Shown here: piece by piece, positions 16,424 through 25,287 of the stretch | Numbering within the stretch: position 1 is the stretch's first letter | Layout of the letters: every line of letters starts with the position of its first letter | Assembly: GCF_900143685.1 (NCBI RefSeq) | Contig: NZ_LT671675.1 | Span: forward strand, 285,111-349,110 | DNA: 64,000 nucleotides | Source of the DNA: Parolsenella massiliensis | GTDB lineage: Bacteria > Actinomycetota > Coriobacteriia > Coriobacteriales > Atopobiaceae | Direction: 5' to 3' | Made by a program: the position numbers and the translations under genes | Notes under the pieces: model-generated | Told to the model about the DNA's origin: nothing | Seen by the model: the letters and a program-made list of their open reading frames with translations, nothing else | Database searches by the model: none

Positions 16424-16852
16424 ATGATCGGCTTCATTCTCACGGGTCACGGCGAGTTCGCCCCCGGCCTCGCAAGCGCGCTCGAGCTCGTCGCGGGCAG
16501 GCAGGAGGGCTTCAAGGTTGTTCCGTTCGACGTCGACAAGGCCGCCGACTATCCCGAGCTCATCCACTCCGAGATCGCCGCTATGCGCGAGCAGACCGAC
16601 GGCGTCGTCGTGTTCTGCGACCTTCTCGGCGGCACGCCCTTCAACCAGGCCATGATGGCCTCCCAGACCACGCCTGACGTCGAGATCGTCGTGGGCGCCA
16701 ACCTGCCCATGCTCATCGAGACGCTCTTTGCCCGCAGCTCCGACGCGAACGCCACGATTGGCTCGCTCGTCGAGACGGCCGTCAACGCCGGCAAGAACGG
16801 CGTCGACACGCGCAAGTTCGAGGTCTGTGCCGACGACGAGGACGACGAGTAG
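16424..16852 (+). CDS. PTS system mannose-family EIIA component
   Basis: 142 aa. ILTGHGEFAPGLASAL carries the active histidine H9, phosphorylated by HPr; VVFCDLLGGTPFNQAM is the second family signature. SD AGGAGGAA precedes the ATG. It is split from the IIC-IID-IIB genes by the SIS and trigger-factor-like genes. Confidence 0.93.
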   Translation: MIGFILTGHGEFAPGLASALELVAGRQEGFKVVPFDVDKAADYPELIHSEIAAMREQTDGVVVFCDLLGGTPFNQAMMASQTTPDVEIVVGANLPMLIETLFARSSDANATIGSLVETAVNAGKNGVDTRKFEVCADDEDDE

Positions 16853-16908
16853 AAAAACTAGACGTGCGGGGCTCTCTCCCCGCGATCACCTGATGGGAGG
16901 CGAGGGCC

Positions 16909-17907
16909 GTGGCAACCATACGAGACGTCGCAAGGCGAGCGGATGTGTCGGTTGCCACGGTCTCGCGCTATCTCAACGGCGCACAGCTGCGTGAGGACAA
17001 CCGGGTCAGGATCGCCGAGGCCATCGAGGAGCTGGGATACCAGCCCAACATCATCGGCCGCGCCTTCGCGACGGCGCACAGCTACACCGTGGGCATCCTC
17101 ATCAGCAGCGCCACGAACCCGTTTGCGGCCTCGCTCATGGGGCTCGTCGAGCACGAGCTCGAGCGCCTGGGCTATGCAGCCGTGTTCGTCGAGTACCAGG
17201 GAGACGCCGACTTCCTTCGCGAGAAGGTCGAGTTTCTCCAGATGCACCAGGTGGACGGCCTCATCGTGGTGCTCTCAGAGCTTGCGCCCACAAGCGTCGA
17301 GTTTCTTCGCGAGGTGGCCGTGCCGCTCGTGCTCATCGACAACCCGCTCGTGGGGTCAAGCGCCGACTCCATCGTCGTGGACAACTGCGATGCGGTGTGC
17401 AAGGCAGTTGGCGCCATGCTTGACACAGGCCACGAGAAGGTGGGCCTCGTCTCCATGCAGCAGATCTCACACGTGGGTATCGAGCGGGCCCGAGGCTGGA
17501 GGCTTGCCCATGAGGATCGTGGGCTTCCGGTGCCCGAGGAGCTCGTGTGCTTCTGCGACAGCGTGAAGGAGGCCGCTACCCAGGCAACCTGCGAGCTGCT
17601 GTCCGCAGGTGCCACGGCAGTCTTTGCCTGCAACCACTATCTGGAGCTCGGGGCCCTCAAGTGCATGCTCCGCCGAGGCCTGTGCCCTGGCGTCGACGTG
17701 GGCTTTGCCGGCTTCGACGAGCTCGAGTTCGCCGACATCTTCGACCCCATCCCCACAAGCGTCATCCAGCCGGTCGTGGGAATCGCCTCCCTTGCCGCCA
17801 GCCTCCTTGTAGGCCGGATAGGTCGCGGCTTCGCGCCGGACGGCATCCATCGCCTGGCCTGTGAGGTGCGCCTCACCGAGTCCGTGCTCGGCGGGCTGCC
17901 GGCGTAG
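16909..17907 (+). CDS. LacI-family transcriptional regulator
   Basis: 332 aa, GTG start with GGGAGG upstream. N-terminal HTH (ATIRDVARRADVSVATVSRYL) and hinge (IIGRAFATAHSYTVGIL), followed by a periplasmic-binding-protein-like sensor domain. It lies 56 bases after the IIA gene, with only a weak GCGGGG/CCCCGC hairpin between, and is probably the regulator of the PTS operon. Confidence 0.92.
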   Translation: MATIRDVARRADVSVATVSRYLNGAQLREDNRVRIAEAIEELGYQPNIIGRAFATAHSYTVGILISSATNPFAASLMGLVEHELERLGYAAVFVEYQGDADFLREKVEFLQMHQVDGLIVVLSELAPTSVEFLREVAVPLVLIDNPLVGSSADSIVVDNCDAVCKAVGAMLDTGHEKVGLVSMQQISHVGIERARGWRLAHEDRGLPVPEELVCFCDSVKEAATQATCELLSAGATAVFACNHYLELGALKCMLRRGLCPGVDVGFAGFDELEFADIFDPIPTSVIQPVVGIASLAASLLVGRIGRGFAPDGIHRLACEVRLTESVLGGLPA

Positions 17908-17923
17908 GTGGGTTGCTGCGAGT

Positions 17924-18003
17924 GGGCGGGCGGGGTGTCTGTCGCCTGCTCAAACAGCTTTGCTTCGCAAAGAACTCGCATGCGACAGACACCCCGCCCG
18001 CCC
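17924..18003 (-). repeat. Long hairpin element with conserved core, copy B
   Basis: A perfect 22-bp outer stem (17924-17945 with 17982-18003) encloses the conserved core. On the minus strand this reads GCATGCGAGTT, inner stem CTTTGC/GCAAAG with loop GAA, then CTGTTTGAGCAGGC. Compared with copy A the inner stem differs at two positions that compensate each other. It lies after lacI and is followed by CCCTTTAAG. On the minus strand it would be read after aroM. Confidence 0.85.
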
Positions 18004-18112
18004 TTTAAGCCCCACGTTGTCGACGTGCGCGAGGCCGCCCGCTGACGGGCTTCGGGCCGTTCGCCTGAATGCCGTCCGCACTAAGGCTCCCGCTTAAGGG
18101 AAAACAGTGCGG
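18004..18112. other. Gap between hairpins B and C
   Basis: No gene is supported. It contains CCGCACT (18075) and AGTGCGG (18106) which can pair, plus the small hairpin GCCCG-CTGA-CGGGC. Nothing else is recognised. Confidence 0.5.
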
Positions 18113-18188
18113 GGGCTGGCCGAGGGCCTATCGAATGCGAGTTCTCCGCAGGAGCTGTCCGAGCAGGCGATAGGCCCTCGGCCAGCCC
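18113..18188 (+). repeat. Long hairpin element with conserved core, copy C
   Basis: A perfect 21-bp outer stem (18113-18133 with 18168-18188) with arms unrelated in sequence to those of copies A and B. The plus-strand core reads ATGCGAGTT, inner stem CTCC/GGAG with loop GCA, then CTGTCCGAGCAGGC. It is inverted relative to copy B, and ends 12 bases from the aroM stop. Confidence 0.85.
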
Positions 18189-18199
18189 TTTAGCGGGCA

Positions 18200-18880
18200 T
18201 TACCCCATCAGCTCGGAGACGACGCTTGCCACGAGCGTGCGCGGGAGCAGGACGTCCAGGCCGCTCTCGCGTCGGGCGGCGTCGCGCATGGCGACCGTGA
18301 ATCCCATGCAGTCGAGGCAGAGGAAGGCGTCGTCGTGGCCGCGCAGCGTGCGGGCCGCGGCCATGACGCCGTCGATGCCCTTGTAGGGGCTTGCGGACAC
18401 GACGTCGATGTCCACGCCGCTTGCAGCCCACCACTCGCGGGCCTGATCGGCCTGGGAGGCCTCCGGCACCATGACGGCGACGCGGCGGCCGCCGGCGAGG
18501 GCGCGGGCCGTGGAGTGCAGCAGGGGCTGCGGAAACACGAGCGGAACCGTATGCCTGAGCTCGGGAAACGATCCCGTGCACAGCACGATGATGGCGCGGC
18601 AGCCGTCCCGCTCGGCCTCGTCGATCTTTGCCTGGACGAGGGGGACCACCTTGTCCCCCGAGAAGGTTGCCTGGCTGCCGTCGCGCATGCGCGAGACGAG
18701 CACCTCCTGCCCAGGCTCGGGCGCCAGGTCGCGCTCGATGCCTGCGAGCGTGAGGCCGTCGAGCGCACCGTACTCGACGAGCTCGAGGTTGAGCGCGAGC
18801 TTGGGGATGAGGTCGCACGTCATGTCGGTGCGGGGCGACTGGCCCACCGTGATGCCTGCGATTCTCGTGTGCTGAGACAT
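18200..18880 (-). CDS. AroM-family protein
   Basis: 226 aa. ITVGQSPRTDMTCDLIPKL at the N-terminus, the GALDGLTLAGIE segment and IIVLCTGSFPELRH match AroM (PF07302), a family of Asp/Glu racemase-like fold proteins with unknown function. The start is the ATG with AGGAGG upstream; the frame extends nine codons further. It is 80 bases downstream of the DUF1177 gene on the same strand; the pairing of AroM and DUF1177 is recurrent in bacteria. A terminator between them suggests attenuation. Confidence 0.85.
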   Translation of the reverse strand: MSQHTRIAGITVGQSPRTDMTCDLIPKLALNLELVEYGALDGLTLAGIERDLAPEPGQEVLVSRMRDGSQATFSGDKVVPLVQAKIDEAERDGCRAIIVLCTGSFPELRHTVPLVFPQPLLHSTARALAGGRRVAVMVPEASQADQAREWWAASGVDIDVVSASPYKGIDGVMAAARTLRGHDDAFLCLDCMGFTVAMRDAARRESGLDVLLPRTLVASVVSELMG

Positions 18881-18913
18881 GAATCCTCCTGTTGCTGCGA
18901 GCCTCAAAAGAAA

Positions 18914-18938
18914 AGCCCGCCGGAGCTGCCGGCGGGCT
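18914..18938 (-). terminator. Terminator after the DUF1177 gene
   Basis: AGCCCGCCGG (18914-18923) pairs with CCGGCGGGCT (18929-18938). On the minus strand it is followed by TTTTCTTTTG. It lies between DUF1177 and aroM. Confidence 0.88.
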
Positions 18939-18960
18939 CGTGTGTCGCTTCTGGCGATCG

Positions 18961-19899
18961 CTACTTGGCCTCGCCCATGCCCTGGAAGCGCGTCATGTCG
19001 CCGTACAGGTCCTTGAGGTGGGAGAACTGGTCCTCCTCATAGAACTTGCAGGCGCCGGGGCCGTAGACCTTGGCGACCTCGACGGCGAAGCGCGCGGCCT
19101 CCTCGACGTCGGCGCCGTGCGTGGCGCCCGTGGCGCAACCGGCGACCATCTGCTCGGTGGCGATGGCCACGCCCACGACGGGGGCGCTGGTGGCGGTGGC
19201 GGGCTGCAGGATGCTGTTCAGGTGGTAGAGGTCATTGCCGTAGGGCGTGATGTCCTGTTGGGAGAGGGCGAAGACCTCGGGCATCTCGCCCGTGACGCGC
19301 GTCATGACGTCCATGAGGTCGTTGGAGACGGACAGGATGTAGCCCTGCATGACCGTCGGCGAGATGGCGATGCCGTTGAGGTTGATGATGCGGTTGCCCT
19401 TGGTGGTGTCGATGGAGACGATGGCGTCCATGCGCTCGTCGACCTCCATGCGGTTCATGGTCTCCATGTCGATGGGGGAGTCCATGAAGGGGACGGGCTC
19501 GTGCGGCAGCGTCGGGGCGTCGGGGCAGATGTGGGTGGCCACGATGACGTCGCCCTCGAGGATGTCGCCGTTCTCGTGCATCTCGACGAGCTTGAGCGCG
19601 GCGGTGAGGGCCGCCACGGCGCCGTCACCGTCGGACACGGCGCCAATCATCTCGGGGCGGGCGCCCAGGCCGCCGAGGCGGCCGACGATGCCGAGCGTGG
19701 GGGCGGTGCCACCGCTGGACTTGCCGTTCGAGCCGGGGATGAGGACCTTGATGCAGTCGGTGCCGCCGCGCTCGCCGCTCACGCGCTCGACCGTGACGTC
19801 CGTGGCGCCGTGAGCGCGCAGGAAGTCCGCGGTCTCGTTGCCGCTGGCCTGGGGCTTGTCGATGAGGTCGTAGACGTCGAGCATCTGGCGAAGAAGCAT
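18961..19899 (-). CDS. DUF1177-family protein
   Basis: 312 aa. Features include VYDLIDKPQASGNE, IPGSNGKSSGG, GIVGRLGGLGARPE, GAVSDGDGAVAALT and VATHICPDAPT, consistent with the DUF1177 family, whose biochemical role is unknown. Conserved aspartate and histidine residues (SDGDG, THICPDAPT) suggest a metal or small-molecule site. With AroM it forms a two-gene unit divergent from pepC. The neighbouring peptidase and dipeptide transport genes suggest amino-acid-related metabolism, but this is inference. Confidence 0.8.
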   Translation of the reverse strand: MLLRQMLDVYDLIDKPQASGNETADFLRAHGATDVTVERVSGERGGTDCIKVLIPGSNGKSSGGTAPTLGIVGRLGGLGARPEMIGAVSDGDGAVAALTAALKLVEMHENGDILEGDVIVATHICPDAPTLPHEPVPFMDSPIDMETMNRMEVDERMDAIVSIDTTKGNRIINLNGIAISPTVMQGYILSVSNDLMDVMTRVTGEMPEVFALSQQDITPYGNDLYHLNSILQPATATSAPVVGVAIATEQMVAGCATGATHGADVEEAARFAVEVAKVYGPGACKFYEEDQFSHLKDLYGDMTRFQGMGEAK

Positions 19900-19926
19900 G
19901 GTGGCTCACTTTCGTTTGAATGTATT

Positions 19927-19940
19927 CGGTCGACCGGTGC
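19927..19940. promoter_or_regulatory. Palindrome in the DUF1177-pepC divergent region
   Basis: CGGTCGACCG is a perfect 10-base palindrome within TTCGGTCGACCGGTGC, in the 140-base divergent spacer. It may be an operator. No convincing -35/-10 pair was identified beside it. Confidence 0.35.
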
Positions 19941-20039
19941 GGTCATCTGGAACATGATAGGACAATATGAAGCTTGCAAAGTCTCCCAAGCGCTATGCTG
20001 AAATACATTGCCGGAAATAGTGACCAAGGAGCATGCAAC

Positions 20040-21455
20040 GTGGCCCTAGACGAACTGGACTTCTCTGCCGTGAACGAGCTGACGAACGAGTTCGCCAGCG
20101 TGCGCGCCAACCGCGTGGCCCGCAACGCCGTGACGGCGCTCAACGTCGTGGAGGCGAGCGTCGACCGCCGCCAGGCGCGCAACTACCAGGACACGTTCGG
20201 CGTGTCACTCAAGACCGCCAAGACCGTCACCGGCCAGCGCCACTCGGGCCGCTGCTGGATGTTCTCGACGCTCAACGTCCTTCGCTCGAAGGTGCTCGAG
20301 AACCTCGACATCGACGACTTCGAGTTCTCGCAGAACTACATCCAGTTCTATGACAAGCTCGAGCGCTGCAACTCCCGTCTGGAGTACGTCATCGACACGG
20401 TGGACCTGCCCTGGAACGACCGCGAGGTCACCCAGCTTATGCTCACGCCCGTCGAGGACGGCGGCCAGTTCGTCTTCTGCTGCAACCTCGTGAAGAAGTG
20501 GGGCGCCATCCCCAAGGCGCTCATGCCCGACACGGCGTGCAACAAGGACACCGCCCAGATGAACTCGCTGCTCACGACTCTTCTGCGCAAGGACGCCACA
20601 ATTCTTCGCAAGATGGCCGCCGACGGCGCCACGACCGAGGAGCTGCGCGCCAGGAAGCAGGAGATGCTGCCGGAGTTCCACCGCATCCTGTGCTGCTGCC
20701 TGGGCGAGCCGCCCGTGACGTTCGACCTCACGATGGAGGTGGGCGAGGGCGCCGACGTGGACAAGAGCAAGGTGAGCCGCCAGCTGTCCGCCAACGGCGG
20801 CAAGGAGAGCCTCGTCCTGCGCGACCACGGCATCACGCCGCGCGAGTTCGTGGAGCGCTACGTCAAGCTCAACCTCGAGGACTATGTCGAGCTCGTGAAC
20901 TTCCCGGGCGAGGGCCGTCCCTACGAGCACGCCTACGGCATCCGCTACTTCGACCCGGTCATCGGCGGCCAGCGCCTGCGCTTCCTCAACATGCCCATGG
21001 AGGACCTCGAGAACGCCGCCGTGGAGTCGCTCAAGGCGGGTGTGCCCGCGTTCATGATGTGCGCGGTCAACAAGAAGCTCATGCGCAAGGACGAGGACTT
21101 CTCCGGCGTGCTCGCGCTTGACGGCATGGACCTCGACGGCACGTTCGGCGTCGACCTCTCCCAGACCAAGGCCGAGATGATCGACGACCGCGAGTGCGGC
21201 ATGACGCACTGCATGGCCTTCCAGGGCGTCGAGCTGGGGCAGGACGGAAAGCCCGTGGCCTGGCGCGTCGAGAACAGCTGGGGAGACGACTTCGGCTTCG
21301 ACGGCTACCTCGTCATCGACGCCGACTGGTTCCGCCTGTACGGCGGCGATGTCGTGGTGGAGCGTCGCTTCGTGCCTGAGCGCATCCAGAAGCTGTGGGA
21401 CACGCTGCCGCTCGAGGACGTTGCCTACTGGGACAACATGCTCGCCATCGGCTAG
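20040..21455 (+). CDS. pepC: Aminopeptidase C (C1B, bleomycin hydrolase family)
   Basis: 471 aa. Catalytic cysteine C72 in HSGRCWMF, H390 in MTHCMAF and N412 in VENSWGDDFG form the papain-like C1B triad. PepC is a cytosolic hexameric aminopeptidase that processes peptides. The GTG start at 20040 is favoured by AAGGAG at 20026-20031; an upstream in-frame ATG would add residues with no family match. It lies before the dipeptide transporter and adds to the peptide-use theme. Confidence 0.92.
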   Translation: MALDELDFSAVNELTNEFASVRANRVARNAVTALNVVEASVDRRQARNYQDTFGVSLKTAKTVTGQRHSGRCWMFSTLNVLRSKVLENLDIDDFEFSQNYIQFYDKLERCNSRLEYVIDTVDLPWNDREVTQLMLTPVEDGGQFVFCCNLVKKWGAIPKALMPDTACNKDTAQMNSLLTTLLRKDATILRKMAADGATTEELRARKQEMLPEFHRILCCCLGEPPVTFDLTMEVGEGADVDKSKVSRQLSANGGKESLVLRDHGITPREFVERYVKLNLEDYVELVNFPGEGRPYEHAYGIRYFDPVIGGQRLRFLNMPMEDLENAAVESLKAGVPAFMMCAVNKKLMRKDEDFSGVLALDGMDLDGTFGVDLSQTKAEMIDDRECGMTHCMAFQGVELGQDGKPVAWRVENSWGDDFGFDGYLVIDADWFRLYGGDVVVERRFVPERIQKLWDTLPLEDVAYWDNMLAIG

Positions 21456-21485
21456 GTGACACGCCCGGAGCGGACGCCGCGCGTC

Positions 21486-21555
21486 ACCGAAATTGGATAT
21501 TATTTCGGTTCTATAAACCCTCGCATCGTCATAAGGCGGCGCGGGGGTTTCTTTT
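21486..21555 (+). terminator. Dyad and intrinsic terminator after pepC
   Basis: ACCGAAAT (21486) and ATTTCGGT (21502) form a hairpin, followed by AAACCCTCGC (21515-21524) pairing with GCGGGGGTTT (21541-21550, one mismatch) and CTTTTG. The second structure is the likely terminator. Confidence 0.75.
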
Positions 21556-21658
21556 GTAAGGTGCTTAATATGAAATGATAGGAACTATTTCCGCTCATTC
21601 GTCACAGTTGCGGCTGGCCCGCTCACCGGGCTGGCCCTTTTCCTTAAAGGGAGGAAAA

Positions 21659-23257
21659 ATGAAGGACCTCAAGATCTCCAGGCGTTCGTTCATCGGCGGT
21701 GCCACGATCTTCGGCGCCACCGTCGCCGCTGCGTCCCTCACCGGCTGCGGTGGCTCTGGCTCCGCCTCCACGGACGAGGCTGCCTCCACCACGGGTGGCA
21801 CGCTGAACATCACGCTCGCCTCTTCCCCGAAGTACCTCGACCCGTGCAAGTACACGGGCGTGTACGAGTCCCAGGTCATCAACAACGTCTGCGACACGCT
21901 CGTCCAGTACAAGATGGACCTGTCCGAGATCGTGCCGTGTCTGGCTACTGACTGGACGATCTCCGATGACGGCATGACCTACACGTTCAACCTGCGCAGC
22001 GATGCCAAGTTCCAGGCCGGCCAGTACCAGGACGGCCGCGCCCTCACGGCCGACGACGTCAAGTACGCCCTCGAGCGCTCCGCGACCGAGTCCGCCATGA
22101 ACCGCCTGTCCATGCTCGACCACGTCAACGTCGTCTCCGACACGCAGGTCGAGTGCGTCCTGAAGCAGCCCGCCGCCTCCTTCCTTACGGCGCTCACCGA
22201 TGCCGGCAATGTCATTGTCCCGAAGGAAGAGGTCGAGGGCTGGGGCGACGCCTTCGGCGACCACCTCGTGGGCTCCGGTCCCTTCTCCCTCAAGTCCTTC
22301 ACGAAGGACCAGGTCTCCGAGCTCGTCCGTCACGACAACTACTGGGGCGACAAGCCTACGCTCGACGGCGTGAACTTCAAGGTCATCACCGACACCTCGC
22401 AGGCCGTCAACGCCCTGCAGACCGGTGACGCCGACGTTACGACCGACGTGTCCGGCGAGTCCGTCCAGGTCGTCAAGGACGATGGCAACCTCACGCTCGA
22501 CCAGAAGGACGCCCTGCACATCACCTACTGCTACATGAACCAGGTCAACGGCCCCTGTGCCGACCAGAAGGTCCGCAAGGCCATCCTCATGGCCGTCGAC
22601 CGCCAGCAGATCTGCGACGGCATCTGGCAGTACGGCGAGGGCTCCGTGGCCACGCTCCCGCTGCCGAAGGGCTCCTGGGGCTACGACGAGTCCGTCGAGG
22701 CCGACATCCCCGCTTACGACCCTGAGGGCGCCAAGAAGCTGCTCTCCGAGGCCGGCTACCCGGACGGCATGACGCTCTCCTACTACTACAGCACCTCCAC
22801 GACCGGTGACAAGGTCGCCACAATCCTGCAGCAGCAGCTCAAGAACGCCCTGAACATCGACCTCGACATCCACAAGGGTGACTGGGGCACGTTCTCCGCT
22901 GACGCCGCCTCTGGCGCCGCCGACATCTACTCGATGTCCTGGACCTGGTACCCCGACCCCTACTTCTTCCTCAACAAGCTCTTCAGCCGCGCTGAGCTGG
23001 GCGCCCTGGGCAACGGTGCGGGCTTTGACCACGACGACGTCGAGGACCTGCTCGACAAGGGCCTCGAGGCCACGGACCAGAACGAGCGTGCCGGCTACTA
23101 CAAGCAGGCGCTCAAGGCCATCGTCGCCTACGACCCGATCCTGGTCTACGGTTCGCGCAAGGTCACCACGGGCCTGTCCAACAAGGTGCAGGGCTTTGAG
23201 AGCCGCGCCGACCAGCTCGTGTACGTCGTGAACAGCGAGGTTAACGTCTCCAAGTAG
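21659..23257 (+). CDS. Dipeptide/oligopeptide ABC transporter solute-binding lipoprotein
   Basis: 532 aa, SBP_bac_5 family. The N-terminus has both a twin-arginine motif (ISRRSFIGGA) and a lipobox (SLTGC), so it is probably a Tat-exported lipoprotein. The mature part includes GGTLNITLASSPKYLDPCKY and GSGPFSLKSF. It captures peptides at the outer face of the membrane for DppBC. SD GGGAGG precedes the ATG. It heads the dpp operon; the downstream hairpin at 23284 may reduce permease expression relative to the binding protein. Confidence 0.92.
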   Translation: MKDLKISRRSFIGGATIFGATVAAASLTGCGGSGSASTDEAASTTGGTLNITLASSPKYLDPCKYTGVYESQVINNVCDTLVQYKMDLSEIVPCLATDWTISDDGMTYTFNLRSDAKFQAGQYQDGRALTADDVKYALERSATESAMNRLSMLDHVNVVSDTQVECVLKQPAASFLTALTDAGNVIVPKEEVEGWGDAFGDHLVGSGPFSLKSFTKDQVSELVRHDNYWGDKPTLDGVNFKVITDTSQAVNALQTGDADVTTDVSGESVQVVKDDGNLTLDQKDALHITYCYMNQVNGPCADQKVRKAILMAVDRQQICDGIWQYGEGSVATLPLPKGSWGYDESVEADIPAYDPEGAKKLLSEAGYPDGMTLSYYYSTSTTGDKVATILQQQLKNALNIDLDIHKGDWGTFSADAASGAADIYSMSWTWYPDPYFFLNKLFSRAELGALGNGAGFDHDDVEDLLDKGLEATDQNERAGYYKQALKAIVAYDPILVYGSRKVTTGLSNKVQGFESRADQLVYVVNSEVNVSK

Positions 23258-23283
23258 GCGTAACCACTTCTAGCAGCCATTTT

Positions 23284-23323
23284 GCTGCGGGGCAGCCGGG
23301 CAAGCGCCTGGTTGCCCCGCAGC
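23284..23323 (+). terminator. Stem-loop between binding protein and permease genes
   Basis: GCTGCGGGGCAGCC pairs with GGTTGCCCCGCAGC, loop of 12. No T-run follows, so partial termination or mRNA 3'-end protection is more likely than full termination. Confidence 0.6.
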
Positions 23324-23408
23324 GTGTATTGACCCGGTCATAAATGGCCGGCCGATGGTCCGTCTGGTACGTACACCTGCGGACCCTTGTAAGAAGGGTG
23401 GTGGACAG

Positions 23409-24368
23409 GTGGCAAAGACAATCCTGAAGAGAGTCCTCCAGATCATTCCGGTGCTCTTCGTCGTCGTCACCTTTACGTTCATGCTCACGCGTATGATCCC
23501 GGGTGATCCGGCGACCATGATGCTGGGCCCGCAGGCGTCCCCGGACGCCATTGCGCTCATGAAGGAGAAGCTCGGCCTCAACAAGCCGATGCTGCAGCAG
23601 TACATCGACTACTTCCTGGGCATCTTCCAGGGAGACTTCGGCTACTCGTACTCCTACAGCAGCTCGGTGATGCCGCTCATCATGGGCAAGATCCCCGCAA
23701 CGCTCTCGATCACGCTGACGGGCCTCGTCCTGGCGCTTCTCGTGGGCGTGCCCATCGGCGTCGAGTCGGCCGTGAAGCAGAACACCGCGTTCGACTACAT
23801 CTTCATGGTGCTCGCGCTCGTGGGCGTCTCCATGCCGATTTTCTGGCTTGGCCTCATGCTCGTGCTGCAGTTCTCCGTGACCCTGGGCTGGCTTCCGGCC
23901 ATGGGCATGGGCAACATCGCCAACGGCGCTTGGGACGTCGTGAGCCACATGATCCTGCCGTGCTTCTGCCTGGCCACGATTCCGGCCGCCACGTTCGCGC
24001 GCATCACGCGCTCGAGCATGCTCGAGACGATCAACTCCGACTACGTGAAGAGCCTGCGCGCCCGCGGCGTCAAGGAGTCGCTCATCATCTGGAAGCACGC
24101 GTTCAAGAACGCCCTGCCGCCCATCCTGACGGTCCTGGGCCTGCAGCTTGCCTACTGCTTCAGTGGCGCTGTGCTCACGGAGAGCATCTTCTCCTGGCCT
24201 GGCATGGGCACGCTCATCGTCAACGCCGTCAACAGCCGCGACTACTCGCTCATCCAGGGCGTGGTGCTGTTCAGCGCCATCGCGTTCGTGTTCATCAACC
24301 TCATCGTCGACATCATCTACATGTTCATCAACCCGCGCGTCAACTACGAGGGCGGAGGGAGCAACTAA
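23409..24368 (+). CDS. dppB: Dipeptide ABC transporter permease
   Basis: 319 aa, GTG start (VAKTILKRVLQIIPVLF) after AAGGGTGG. Membrane protein with the DppB/OppB pattern: TRMIPGDPA, GDFGYSYSYS, and the EAA-type loop RARGVKESLIIWKHAFKNA. Together with DppC it forms the channel. The stop overlaps the dppC ATG by one base (TAATG). Confidence 0.92.
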   Translation: MAKTILKRVLQIIPVLFVVVTFTFMLTRMIPGDPATMMLGPQASPDAIALMKEKLGLNKPMLQQYIDYFLGIFQGDFGYSYSYSSSVMPLIMGKIPATLSITLTGLVLALLVGVPIGVESAVKQNTAFDYIFMVLALVGVSMPIFWLGLMLVLQFSVTLGWLPAMGMGNIANGAWDVVSHMILPCFCLATIPAATFARITRSSMLETINSDYVKSLRARGVKESLIIWKHAFKNALPPILTVLGLQLAYCFSGAVLTESIFSWPGMGTLIVNAVNSRDYSLIQGVVLFSAIAFVFINLIVDIIYMFINPRVNYEGGGSN

Positions 24369-25282
24369 TGTCAGATACCAAGGCATTCTCCGCTCAGGAG
24401 GCGCTGAGCGAGCAGTCCACGCTCGACATGCTCAAGCGCGAGCGCAAGGCGAACGACGCCTGGCACAAGCTCGCCCGTAACAAGATGGCCGTCGTCGGCC
24501 TCGTCATCGTGGCGTTCATGGTGATTCTCGCCGTGTTCGCGCCGCTTCTCGCCCCACAGAACCCCGACGCCATCGACGTCACGAAGAGCTTCCTGAAGCC
24601 CGGCGTCGAGGGGCACATCCTCGGCACCGACGCCTATGGCCGAGACCTGCTCTCGCGCATCATCTATGGCGCCCGCATCTCGATCTTCGTGGCCGTGGGT
24701 GGCTCGATCCTGGGCGCCATCGTGGGCATCCTGCTCGGACTTGTCGCCGGCTACTTCGGCGGCGTCGTCGACTCCGTGATCATGCGCATCATGGACGGCA
24801 TGATGGCGTTCCCGTTCATCCTGCTCGCCCTCATCCTCATGACGATCCTGGGCACGGGCATCATCAACGTGATTCTCGCCATTGGCGTCTCGAACGTCCC
24901 GAGCTTCGCGCGCGTCGTGCGCGGCCAGGTGCACATCGTCAAGAACTCCGAGTACTGCAACGCCGAGCGCGTGCTGGGCGCCTCGGGCTCGCGCATCCTG
25001 TTCCGCCACATCCTCATGAACTCGATCTCGCCGATCATCGTGTACTTCACGCTGAACGTGGCGAGCGCCATCATCTCCGAGGCGGCCCTGTCGTTCCTCG
25101 GCATGGGCATCACGGCGCCCACGCCCTCGTGGGGCAACATCCTGTCCGAGGGCAAGGAGGCGTTGCGCACCGCTCCGCACATCGCCACCGTCTCCGGCAT
25201 GTTCATACTCGTCACCGTCGTTGGCTTCAACCTGCTTGGTGACGGCGTCCGCGACGTCCTCGACCCGAAGCAGAAGAGGTAG
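24368..25282 (+). CDS. dppC: Dipeptide ABC transporter permease
   Basis: 304 aa. LGTDAYGRDLLSRIIYGARIS is the classic DppC/OppC signature and GASGSRILFRHILMNSISPI the EAA loop; ALSFLGMGITAPTPSWG follows. Second membrane subunit, translationally coupled with dppB. Confidence 0.93.
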   Translation: MSDTKAFSAQEALSEQSTLDMLKRERKANDAWHKLARNKMAVVGLVIVAFMVILAVFAPLLAPQNPDAIDVTKSFLKPGVEGHILGTDAYGRDLLSRIIYGARISIFVAVGGSILGAIVGILLGLVAGYFGGVVDSVIMRIMDGMMAFPFILLALILMTILGTGIINVILAIGVSNVPSFARVVRGQVHIVKNSEYCNAERVLGASGSRILFRHILMNSISPIIVYFTLNVASAIISEAALSFLGMGITAPTPSWGNILSEGKEALRTAPHIATVSGMFILVTVVGFNLLGDGVRDVLDPKQKR

Positions 25283-25287
25283 GTGCC

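Noticed and set aside
17924-18188. CRISPR array
   Set aside because: Only two inverted copies with unequal arms; no spacers of regular size and no cas genes.
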